Below, piece after piece: positions 46,501 through 57,095 of a stretch of 64,000 nt of DNA. This stretch comes from Capitella teleta (taxonomy: Eukaryota > Annelida > Polychaeta > Capitellidae): assembly GCA_000328365.1 (NCBI GenBank), contig KB302448.1, positions 127,980 through 191,979 on the forward strand, given 5' to 3'. The notes beneath the pieces were generated by a model, which was not told the DNA's origin, searched no databases, and saw only the letters and a list, made by a program, of their open reading frames with translations. A program made the position numbers and the translations under genes. How positions within the stretch are numbered: the stretch's first letter is position 1; each line of letters begins with the position of its first letter.

Positions 46501-48161
46501 GAAAAAAAATACTTACTTGTGCAAAATATGTGTCACATGCTGTTGTCATGCCCAGCACTACGGCATTCCCAAATATATTGATGAGCTATAAACAAAGTCA
46601 AAGTTTAATGGAAATTAGATTAGGAATAATGGTCGAAAATGAGTTAACTCACTGAGTTTGCCAAAGCAACTGAATCCAGAGCCGCTTTGCTCAAATGTCC
46701 TGCAAACATTGTGGTGACTGGATTGAGCATCACCTGGCTCAGGTTGATCAGCATCTATTGGAGAACAAAATCTTAATTATGATAAGACGATTTTATCTTA
46801 TTCTTTCCTCAACTATTGAGGAATATTTACATAAATATTGTGATGCAGTTGCGCATGTATTGAACCTTGACTCCACAAAATTCAGTGCACAAAGTCCTTA
46901 TTATCAGATTATTACTAGCATTTTCAAAAGTAAAAACGTAAACACGTTTAATCACTAATCAGAATATAATTATTTTGACAATGCATTTCCCATTTTCTTT
47001 AAAACGTAATAGCGATTCATGATGTATGGCTTACTCACCAGCCCCCATGCCAATCGGTATGTCTCCTTGAGCTCGGTACAGAATTCGCGAACATTATACT
47101 CCCTTCGACAGCAAGCAATTCGTCTTTCTCCCTCCTGGTCAGTGGAAGTCTTGCTTTCTGGAAATTGAATTGAATTGAATCTTATTAAAGGATCTTTCAG
47201 TGAGTTAACACGTCAGAATGGACGGCACAGCAAAATTAAACTTTAGCACAAAGATAGACCGCTCTATACATGCTCACTGGTCACTGGTAAATCTGCATTC
47301 ATTCATTCATTCATTCATTCATTCATTCATTCATTCATTCATTCATTCATTCATTCATTCATTCATTCATTCATTCATTCATTCATTCATTCATTCATTC
47401 ATTCATTCATTCATTCATTCATTCATTCATTCATTCATTCATTCATTCATTCATTCATTCATTCATTCATTCATTCATTCATTCATTCATTCATTCATTC
47501 ATTCATTCATTCATTCATTCATTCATTCATTCATTCATTCATTCATTCATTCATTCATTCATTCATTCATTCATTCATTCATTCATTCATTCATTCATTC
47601 ATTCATTCATTCATTCATTCATTCATTCATTCATTCATTCATTCATTCATTCATTCATTCATTTCTTCATTCATTCATTCATTTCTTCATTCATTCATTC
47701 ATTTCTTCATTCATTCATTCATTTCTTCATTCGCGACAAAAATTTGGATGAACCTGCCTGCCATGGTAGGCAGCTTCATCCAAATTTCTGTCGCGCTTCG
47801 AACCACCATTAAAATTGAACGAACCAAGATACATTATGAAATTAAACTTATATTGCACTATAATGTTGGACCAAGTCACTACCTGAAAACACGATCATCA
47901 TTTTGTCCATATAGCAATTATTTCAAAATTGACACTCAATTTTTACGCGGTTCGTAAGTCTTGATGTTGTGAAAATTTCCGATTTCAGCTCTATAGAACG
48001 AACGGTTTCCTAATAAGACAGTATATGTGTCAGGAGATGGACGAGATCCCTTTTACATCAACACGCTTTCAATGCCGCCTTCAATTCCGCTAAATAATAA
48101 TATTGACACATAACACGAGCCACTGCAGCATCTCGACCTGTGACGCTGATCACTCACCCAT
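43586..48161 (-). CDS. SLC47: MATE (multidrug and toxin extrusion) transporter B
   Basis: Coding exons from the 5' end: 48158-48161, 47039-47157, 46653-46754, 46517-46585, 46214-46262, 45920-46019, 45822-45864, 45716-45760, 45498-45595, 45351-45448, 45185-45298, 44968-45035, 44808-44916, 44671-44746, 44539-44608, 44346-44478, 44120-44217, 43890-44043, 43586-43821; 594 residues. It is a tandem paralogue of MATE A with the same exon plan; 17 of 19 exons have the same length. LEWWAYEI keeps the transport glutamate. The N-terminal (ESKTSTDQEG) and C-terminal cytosolic parts differ most from MATE A. Three patches, including introns, are almost identical to MATE A (see findings). The start exon is only four coding bases (ATGG) before a GTGAGT donor; the same context is found at MATE A. 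The first intron is 1 kb long and carries a giant ATTC microsatellite and a palindrome. Confidence 0.92.
47164..47195 (-). repeat. Short (TTCAA)n tail remnant
   Basis: GAATTGAATTGAATC followed by TTATTAAAGG; on the minus strand this is an AATAAG word followed by a TTCAA-type pentanucleotide tail. It resembles the retroelement end at 27312-27485, but is too short to classify. Confidence 0.35.
47296..47731. repeat. (ATTC)n microsatellite, about 109 units
   Basis: An almost perfect ATTC tetranucleotide array of about 436 bp, with a few TTTC interruptions near its right end. It lies in the first intron of MATE B. The apparent long frame of repeated SFIH is an artefact of the array. Confidence 0.98.
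47732..47795. repeat. 64-bp near-perfect palindrome
   Basis: The left arm begins CGCGACAAAAATTTGGATGA and the right arm is its inverse, with three mismatches in 32 pairs and CCATGG close to the centre. It abuts the end of the ATTC array and could extrude as a cruciform or fold as an RNA hairpin in the MATE B intron. Confidence 0.9.
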
Positions 48162-49410
48162 GTCGAACACTGTATAATCGCCAGAATTACGAAGGAGTAG
48201 ATTCTCTGTGGTCTAATTAAATGGTGTAGTATGTTTACTATCTATTTGAGGACTCCTCTTATATTACATACGACGAGAGGCAAACATTACGAGGTCAACG
48301 TTCAGTTGTGAAAAAGTGCACACATAATTTATGATAATTACATGCAGTAGTCAGTCGAACAATCAGCAAGTCAGCAAATCACTTAGTAAATAAGATACTT
48401 GTTAGCTAAGTTTCGAAGCAATTTAAATTGAGCATCACTCTGAATAACTTTAGCAAAACGAGGACAGTATTAAAATGGCTGATTTTGTAGATGAGAACTG
48501 CACAGCATGTGTAGTAAACACTATATATGGATTATGCTCAATTATTTCATGGAAAACCGCTAGGTGAAATAATTATACCATGTTTTAATAGTTTGTGTCA
48601 TGGAAAATTCAAATTCAAGATTTACAAATGAGTGCATGCATTCTTTTATCGATACGAGGTGCTCGTGTAAGGACATTCACGATATTATACATCAATGCGA
48701 TACATCGCCAGATCATGAGATCCATCGCTTGAAAAAGAAAATGTACCAAATTTACTTGCGTTGCAACATCCGTCAATTTATCAGCTGACACGATCTGCTT
48801 TTGCAGCTGAAATTCCAACAATGCATCTGCCGCAGTCTTATTTCTAAATAAATAAATTGTGTATAATCATGTGGTTTTTTTGCTTGTTTGTGCCAAAAGT
48901 CAACGCTGCCAAATGGTGTATATATAGTTTTCATGTCTAAAGTAAATTTCGCCAGATGGTAGATAAGTGGTTGCCATATGCATGGTTAATCTACAAAGCA
49001 AGATGGTGAATATATGGGTGCTGTTTGGGTCTCAGTTAGGTGTAATTTTTGGTTTGTGGATTACGTCAATGAGCATATAAACGTTGCTGGCAACCGATGC
49101 CGGCAACTGTTTGACAACGTTATGACAACTAGCCAAATGCTATCTGGAGAAGAGGGTGGTATCGGAATTGGTGACATATCACTAGGTCAATATTTAATAG
49201 TAACAGGCTGTTTCAGAATCAGCGTTCACTCGAGCAGGTTGTCACTAGTCAGTGTTGCATGCTATACAATTGAGTCAAGGAGGTCCTTGATGTAATTTCT
49301 TCCACGTTTCTCAAACTGTCAGAACGTAAACTTGTCAGAACGTATCATCGGCGAGTTCTCTCGGGACCTATTTAGAGCTGTTGCCTGAAACACGAAGAGC
49401 TAGTTGCTAG

Positions 49411-49460
49411 NNNNNNNNNNNNNNNNNNNNNNNNNNNNNNNNNNNNNNNNNNNNNNNNNN
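49411..49460. other. Assembly gap (50 N)
   Basis: Fifty undetermined bases; the real length is unknown. Confidence 1.
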
Positions 49461-51081
49461 TAACCCAAGAAATAACACTAGTCTTCCCAACTCATAAATA
49501 TTTCGATCCTTCAATACGAATCAAAATCTTCCAGAGAAAATGTCGTCGGTCACTTTAGATATCATAATACTATGGTATCTATAATACTAAGTTTCGTAGA
49601 TTTTACACACAATGATATCAATATCGCAATGACCAAACATGCACGACATGTCTTGATTGGGGCCCATAAAGTTTCCAGAGTGAGCCGCCTTTAGAATGCA
49701 TAGTCATTTTTCGATTGTATATAATAATATATTATTTTAATCCATGGCCACGAGGAAAACGAAATTGGGCGGTTTACCATATCTATTTTGAGTTTCATTA
49801 ATGTTACATGTGCATATTATCGCAATGCTCAAGCGATATATTTTGTGTAGTGTTTAGAAATTAGAAGAAATGTATTAGAAGAGTTTTCAACCGTAATGAA
49901 AAATGGTTGTGATTCAAGTGATTAGATCGAATATATTGTGGCATACTGCCACTCGTTGACGATCAAGTACTGCCACATAAAATATTCTGTAACATAATAG
50001 TCTTGTATAAGTAACATGTGACCCCGTAACTCTCGACTTTCTTTGGCATTTCGTTTGTGATCACAGCAAGCAAGGTTGGTCAGCCAAAAAAATTCGCTTG
50101 ATTCCGTAGTTCCATTATTCAATCGAGACTAGCACATTTTCAAGACGGAGTTTTTACTTGAACTGCATACTACAATGAGCACATTCTGAAGTGGATTGAT
50201 TCCTGCACAGGCATTATGTAATATATGCTCGAAAATTAATATTGCATGTATATGCGAAATAAATATTATTATTAATTATTTATTCAGCCAGGCAGTGCGA
50301 TGCAGTGCTGTGGGGTGATTCAGCACTGTACGAAGCAACGAATGACACTATTCTGTATAGTTTGTACGTCTTATTCCTCTTCTTATGTCGTATCGAATCA
50401 ATGTGTTTTACATTTGAGACTTGAAAGTGCATTAGAAATATCACAGGTACCCAATCCATTTTAGCTCTAAATAAAGGCTATTAATTTCAATATTATGATG
50501 ACGGTGATTCGTTTTTTCTCTTCAGAACACAATGTTCAATGCACCAGAGGCTGTGTATACATGTATTATATGCATGCGAATTCAGTTTTTGGCAAATATA
50601 TATGTGTCATTTTTTATTTCATTCAAAAATAATTGTCTCTACAGCACAGTTACAATTTCTGACTCCACTGCCAAGCTTGTAGTTAAACACAAACAGCAGG
50701 AGTTAGGAAACTGTATCCAATAATTTATAGTAAAGTCTAGAATCCTCATGCATTGGCTCAATAGAATTTGGTTCTGTGTCTATAATTCCAGAGCATAATG
50801 TATATTATAATTCAAGGGGTTTAAATGTACGTGGCTTTGGACTATTACAACTGAGTTCGGGGTTGGTTAAAGGGATGGGGAACTAAATTTTAAGTGATGT
50901 TCTATTGACTCATAGCACCAATTGATAGCATTCCGTGCCAAAAACACCCTGCCTGGATGCAAGCGTAAGGAAATAATGCATTCCGAATATCGGGGTTAGC
51001 ATTGCGCCTATGGGAGAATGCCTTCCATTGCGAATTATAGGAGGCAAACGTCAGCTGATGGCTTGGTTTGGCTGATGGCTG

Positions 51082-51150
51082 ATTGGTTCCGTTCCCCTCG
51101 TGAAGCTATCGATTTCAGCCAATCAGAGCAGAGCATCTTCGCCATAAAAG
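51082..51150 (+). promoter_or_regulatory. Promoter-like cluster without an assigned gene
   Basis: GATTGG (inverted CCAAT box) near 51081, a CCAAT box at 51119-51123 in CAGCCAATCAGAG, and a TATA-like CATAAAAG at 51143-51150, spaced as in many animal core promoters. No recognisable coding exon follows within reach. It may belong to an unrecognised short or noncoding gene, or be chance. Confidence 0.35.
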
Positions 51151-51397
51151 GACATCTTTGTTGTTTACGAAACGAAAGCGCATGCGTGGTGCACTCTGGC
51201 TGACCTTTTTACTGTTTCAGGATGAGAAACGTGGTAGGTGTCCTAAAAAATCGCTTGTTAAAATAAGAAAAATAGCGAAAAATATTTTTTGTTTGCGCCT
51301 GACTGGTGGCAAAATGATTATTCTATCTATTTCCGAAAATAAAATAAAAAAATATCCACGGGTTTAGTCGCAGGACACGCTGATATGACGAGGCCCC

Positions 51398-51425
51398 GGG
51401 AGATATAATTAGCATTATATCTCCC
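51398..51425. repeat. Perfect 12-bp inverted repeat, 4-base loop
   Basis: GGGAGATATAAT, loop TAGC, then the exact inverse ATTATATCTCCC. No poly-T follows that would suggest a terminator. Confidence 0.9.
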
Positions 51426-51983
51426 GCGAAATCGTTAGCGATGATATTCCTTGTGTGGGCCAGGCATAAGAATCATCTTTGGTGCATCAAATAACGACTC
51501 AAAGTCCGTTTTCAACCAGTTCTCCCTCCCTTTAACCCTAACCTATGTTATATACAATAGTTACCATTGATTCATTGTTCATAATATTTAATGCACATTA
51601 CTCATTACAGGTACATGTAATCATTGTTAAGAACTAGTCATTATGTGATAGTGTACCACTCAAAATCACACTGTGTTGTTCAGACAAATTTGTTAAGAAA
51701 ATGATTGAATTATACATGATGAATTGATGCACAGTTATACATGTATTTGCAAATATGGGGTTTTTTAACACTTGCATATAGGAGGACTCTTGATTAATAT
51801 AACACAAGAACGGTGTTCTATCTAGGAAATAGGAATAGCATACTAATAAAGTAGATGTATTGGGTGATTAGCGTCGATAAATCATATCCCGATGTGATTT
51901 AAAAAGAAATGCTTTTAAACATGATAAGTGTGCGACTCATTAATGGAATTTGATCCTCTGAGAGACTTTCAACATACAATAGC

Positions 51984-52020
51984 ATACAATACAATACAAT
52001 ACAATACAATACAATACAAT
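51984..52020. repeat. (AATAC)n microsatellite
   Basis: About seven copies of the pentamer ACAAT/AATAC. Confidence 0.9.
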
Positions 52021-52533
52021 AGCATATGGAACATGTCCTGATGTACACATATTACACCACACACTATTGACTGTTGCCCAAGATAATCCACGACGAAGGC
52101 AGTTGAGCAACTTAAGTGATGGAGGAAACAGTACGCTAATCCATCGTGACTTCTTGGCGTAACGTATTCATGTACATTAACACGTTGTCTATGAAGATCG
52201 AATTATGTGTATTGGTGCAATATATAATAAACTTCATTTGATCCATTATCAACGTCAACGTTGTCGGAACTTACTCAGAAAATTAATTATTGTGTATGAT
52301 TTAATTGCACAATGTTATCAACGCGTGCAATCACTTGGAATACAATATAAAAATGCAATTACAAGGCATGTAAACTGGGGTGAGATGGTAAAGATAAGAG
52401 ATAAAAACAACATGACAACCAGCGCGTTGATTCCGTTGCCCTTTTTCGGTCTGTGCTCTCTGCGTGCATTTGGAGCCAGGATCGCTAAGGTGCCAGGGGA
52501 ACTTGATGCAGGGACTCTACTGAGGGATAGAGG

Positions 52534-52540
52534 ATATAAA
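52534..52540 (+). promoter_or_regulatory. TATA box of MATE C
   Basis: ATATAAA in AGAGGATATAAAGAGTGC. A noncoding first exon would begin about 30 bases later and end at 52721 (TTCAAAAG|GTAAAT). The donor joins the acceptor TTTTCACAG at 53328, which is immediately followed by the MATE C start ATG. Inferred from sequence only. Confidence 0.45.
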
Positions 52541-53328
52541 GAGTGCTTTCATCTCCAGCGAGTGGCAATGTCATCTCTGTGCATTCAGCATGCCTCCTAA
52601 TGAATTCGAACTACGATAACTTTCTCTCCTCTTTTTCTTCGACACACAAGACCAGACACCACAAGGGAATCTCGGGATCTCACTTGTTCTTTCACCATCT
52701 TCATCTCAAACGGTTCAAAAGGTAAATTAAAGCCGGAATGAAGTAGTCAGGTGTCGTCTTTATTATTCCGAATCTGTTTTGGAATCTGTTTTACAAAAAC
52801 CAATGATCAATATAGAAGCGAATCCCGACAAGGATCACTTGTTTTACATCGTGGGTATTGTTGAAGCTGAAGGTGAATATAGAGTCTGAATAGACAACAC
52901 CAGGCTTGTATCGAATGCCGATGATGTAATCAGAAACAGGTGCTTTTAAACAGGATAATTGAGTGATAGTGATTCATTGAGAGAGATGAATGCTCAGAAT
53001 GACTCTCAACACGATTACATAACATACAGGTATCGGGGATTCGCTTCTTCTTTCATTGGTCCTAGCTTATTCAGACTTTTAAACCTCTTTCGACTAATTT
53101 ATTATCATTAATTGGTACCCATGCCATGAAAAATATAACTATTACTGATTTGATACCAGTAAATATTTGTTTCCACGGAATAATCATGAAACACTCGGAT
53201 GTAGGCGCACTGAGGAGACCAAGATATTGCACATGGTTAGATGCAATAAAAGCTGAAGCCAAGAAAGTGTTAAATATAGTATACACCAGTGAGCAGGCAC
53301 GCTCACACAGACCCGTTAATTTTCACAG

Positions 53329-56300
53329 ATGAGCAAACAGGACTACCAGGATTTGGACAAGAATCAGCTTGAAGATGCGGCTCAATGGGGAGATAAGGAG
53401 GTCCGAGATCAAAGACCAATTGAACAATCAAATCCAGAGAAAACTCGGATGGAAAGGTGGTTCCCAGGTGGATATATGAGAGAGTTCAGGAGGACCCTTT
53501 CCATCGCATGGGCAATGGTGAGTTTCCCAGATTATGTGTGCATGTACAAGAATGTATTTCATAGATATTAACACAAAGTGCACAGACGGCATTGCAGCCT
53601 ATTTCAACCATGATGGGCGGTCACTTGGGGAAGACTGAGCTGGACGCTATTTCGCTCGCTAACTCGGTGAGGATATCTACAATGTAATGTCAGCATTAAC
53701 TACGCCTGTACTCCACAAACCAACGCATTGTTGATCATGAATGCAATGCATTATACTTTATTATCAGATCATTAACGTCAGTGGAAATGCCCTTGTGCTC
53801 GGAATGTCAACTGCGTGTGATACTTACTTCGGCCAGGTTAGAAATTTGCTGGATACTCGAATACTTTGGCAATTGAAAGACACACTTTGGAGGATTTAAC
53901 TATTTTGTTGGTTTTAGGCTTATGGCAACAAGCAGTACAAATACATTGGCATTCTTCTGCAGACAAGTAAGCAGTAAATGCATTTCGAATTTTTCGGTTA
54001 ATTGATTACAGTTTAACAATTGCTGTATTTTCTACTTTAGGTGTGGCAATTCATACCCTACTCTGGGTGTTTTGTGCTGCCATTCACATGAACATGGAAC
54101 CAATCCTCTTGGCCCTGGGTCAGGATCCAGACGTAGCCAGGTCAGTCACCTTACTTCGTATCGTGAACAAACATAGTGAGATTTATTTTCAGATTAGCTG
54201 CTAAATGTATTTTGGCGTTTTCCCCCGGGTTATGGGTGAGTAGTCTTACGAAACCATAGTCGCATATCCACAGGCATAAATTCCTAATACAGTTCCTCTT
54301 TATGTACACTGTGCTGAGGAAATACTTAGCATCACAGGTAAATATCAGCATCTTCTGTGAATAATTAAAACTTTTTCACTACCAGAGTATCGTTATTCCG
54401 CACATCATAATTGGTTCCTCTGGTTTGATCGTCGCCGCCCTTGCTCAATATATCATGCTGTACATCTTCGAGACTGGAATCGTGTGAGTCCAAGCAAGAG
54501 CCTCTAAACCTCTATTGAACCTCGATTTAATGCACAGAGGCTCAGCATTGGCTCAAGGAATTGCTTGCCTCTACATGTGTACGGCTTCTTTTGTTTATAT
54601 TTATGCAACTGGTGTCTACAAACTCACTTGGGGAGGTGAGTAATCGGCCTTGATTGCAAAGTGCGACATCACCGCTCTCCACTCAGGGTTCTCTTGGCAT
54701 TTCCTGGATGGATGGTATACCTTTACAAAGCTCGGGGTTTGTGGGATATTGATGGTTACCTTGGAATGGGTGGCGTTTGAAGTGACAGTTTTGTTGGCTG
54801 GCATCCTTGGAGAAACAGAGCTCGGTGCACAAGGCGTTGTGTTCAATATCGATGCCTTCTTCTTCTCGGTAGGTATAGCCATCCTTTAGTTAGCCATCCA
54901 TTAATTAGCCAGTGTTGCTATGCAACTTGGATTTATAATTTTAAACGCCTCAATTTCTTACAGCTTGGTTTCGGAATGTCGGACGCCACTGCCGTTCGAG
55001 TGGCTCAGAGCCTTGGAGCCGGAAATTCAATTCAAGCTTTGACTTCAGCCCGAGTGGGAATCACCATGATCGGTAAAAGGGATGCGACAAACCAGTGCAG
55101 TTATGCGTATTGTGTTCAACAGTATGTGTGTCGGCCTTCAGCAGCACCATTGAATCCTCATTCAGGTGGTATCTTCCAAAACTGTTCACTTCTGACCCGT
55201 GAGTCACGCTGTCATTGCTTTGATGTTCAACTCTTGTCTATTCCGACAGCGATGTCATTTCCTTGGTCGCCCGCATCATGCCTTTCCCAGCGTGCTACGT
55301 TTTCTTCGATGGAATTTCGGTAAATCGCTAAACTTTAGCCAACTATGAGCAAAAGCAAAAATGCGAGTCCTGTATGCTAATCAAGTGAATTCACATGATA
55401 ATCGCTCTACATATTATCTTTCTTTTGAAGATAAAAATTACGATTTTGGCCGTAAAAGTAGGTTTATTTCGATCTTTAATTTTCATAATTGAATCACTCA
55501 ATCAGATCGTACTCTTAATTGCCACTTCTTTTTCTTCTTTATTGTAATAATAATCACCCTGTATGTAACTTATTTGGGAGCGCTTTAAGCATGCCTTTAA
55601 GTGTTAAGACTGAAACCAAGTAATACTTCTTCTGAGACATTTCCAATATAACGTGATTGAGTGATTTTCCTCTCCTAAATAAATCAGTATATCGGGCGTG
55701 GCGTTTTCCGCGGCTGTGGGATGCAGATGTCTGCCTCGGTCATCATGGCCGTCGTTTTCTACCTCGTGGCCCTTCCCATCGGAATTCCACTCATGTTCCA
55801 CACAGAACTCAAACTCATGGGTCAGTTAATGCTGAGTCATGATATTATTTACATTCTGCTGCAGGTGTCTGGGTGGGCTTTGCCATCGGCATAACCATCA
55901 GCGGAGTCTTCTTCTTAGTCTTTATCATTCGCATTCTGGATTGGGACAAGGCTGCAAGGGATGTGAGTGCTTCAGGACAGTGGTAGAAATACGCCATGGC
56001 TATTGCTGGTGAGTTTTCCGGCGTTTTTAATTCGATTTTATTCCCTGCCAGGCTGTGGAGAGAGTGACGAAAAAGCACACGGTCAGCATATCCGATTGCG
56101 CAGAATTGGTTGCCGAGGAAACAATTCGTGAGTTCAGAATTGCTCATTAATTAATCTAAGGTGAAACCATTATTGTTCCAGCAGAGATCAGCGGTGTTGG
56201 TGACCAATCTGACAAATGCGAGCTCATCGGATCACCTAAGAAACTCATAAAACGGCGCCTGTGCGTGGTGGCGATATTCGCATCACTCTTCCTCATCAGC

Positions 56301-56417
56301 GCCTTCGTCCGAATGGGCCAACTGGCTTCGGTTCCGCCGACCCCAACCCCTCCTACGCCATGCATCGTCGACATCAACGGAACAGTCATTACGACGGATT
56401 CTAGTCTTTGTATTTGA
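53329..56417 (+). CDS. SLC47: MATE (multidrug and toxin extrusion) transporter C
   Basis: Seventeen exons: 53329-53517, 53586-53666, 53768-53836, 53918-53966, 54041-54140, 54193-54235, 54293-54337, 54386-54483, 54538-54635, 54687-54868, 54964-55072, 55123-55198, 55250-55319, 55688-55820, 55865-55962, 56052-56127, 56182-56417; 583 residues. Exons 3-9 have exactly the lengths found in MATE A and B (69, 49, 100, 43, 45, 98, 98). Exon 10 (182 nt) equals the sum of two exons of A and B (114 + 68), so one intron differs. Family blocks include GQDPDVAR, LEWVAFEV with the transport glutamate, DATAVRVAQSLGAGN, RGCGMQ and GIPLMF. It is clearly more diverged from A and B than they are from each other. 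The ATG directly follows a splice acceptor, so the 5' UTR lies in an upstream exon. Poly(A) signal AATAAA at 56553-56558. Confidence 0.92.
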
Positions 56418-57095
56418 AAAGGACTACGTTTATTTAATTGCGTTTTAATGCATAGAGGGGGGGGGGAGTTTTAGGAAATTTATCAGAATAATATAACATG
56501 TCAAGAACGATAAGTTCCTTGATTACTATAATATTGTCAGTGGCCATGCAATAATAAATCAAATTATTGATTATTTTAATTATATTTTACGAAATGCTGA
56601 CTCTATGGAATCCATTATTTGTCATGAATGTGTCATGTCATGTTGGTTTTATGGATGCAGTGTGTATTTTTTGTTTTCATTGGAAAATAAACTCAAACTG
56701 CCATCGTATAGCGATTCTGCTTAACAGTGATCATAAAAATAATTACGATTGATTAACCGTTGCCCGCATCCCTTGCCATGTAATAATAACAATAATAATA
56801 ATTATTATTATTATATAAGATACGTTAAGATAAAACGATATAATATTTTATTCATTAACGCAAATCATAGGAATGTGATGAAAGTGGTTACGAGGTAATT
56901 ATGGGTCATATTCCCGGATTTCGTCACATGAGTACGACTCACGACTCAGTACGACTCACCCAGGTAAGAACCACTGCAGTATGCAATGTATGGTCGGTCA
57001 CCTGTTGATATGTTGATACAGCAATGTGCACTAGGGGAGGCACGTACATGTATAGAAAGGCCACATGCAGTCATTGGATTGCTCCGTTCCGTGAA
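56418..57095. other. Convergent intergenic region, MATE C and LRR/EF-hand B
   Basis: Holds both 3' UTRs: AATAAA at 56553 for MATE C and TTTATT at 56847 (minus-strand signal) for LRR/EF-hand gene B. A run of nine G lies at about 56459-56467. No further gene. Confidence 0.55.

Larger units (their letters stand above)
48162..53328. other. Intergenic with gap; MATE C upstream region
   Basis: No coding region could be supported in more than 4 kb. It contains the assembly gap (49411-49460), a promoter-like cluster (51082-51150), a hairpin (51398-51425), an AATAC microsatellite and the MATE C promoter and noncoding exon. About 51895-51990 and 52915-53035 share scattered similar words (GCTTTTAAACA, AACATAC), possibly an old duplication of upstream DNA. 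Confidence 0.5.

Noticed and set aside
47218-47751. 177-codon open frame of repeated SFIH
   Set aside because: Purely the ATTC tetranucleotide array; no start context, splice signal or flanking coding sequence.
52205-52600. 131-codon open frame upstream of MATE C
   Set aside because: No recognisable domain and low-complexity composition. Its 3' part overlaps the probable MATE C promoter and first noncoding exon.
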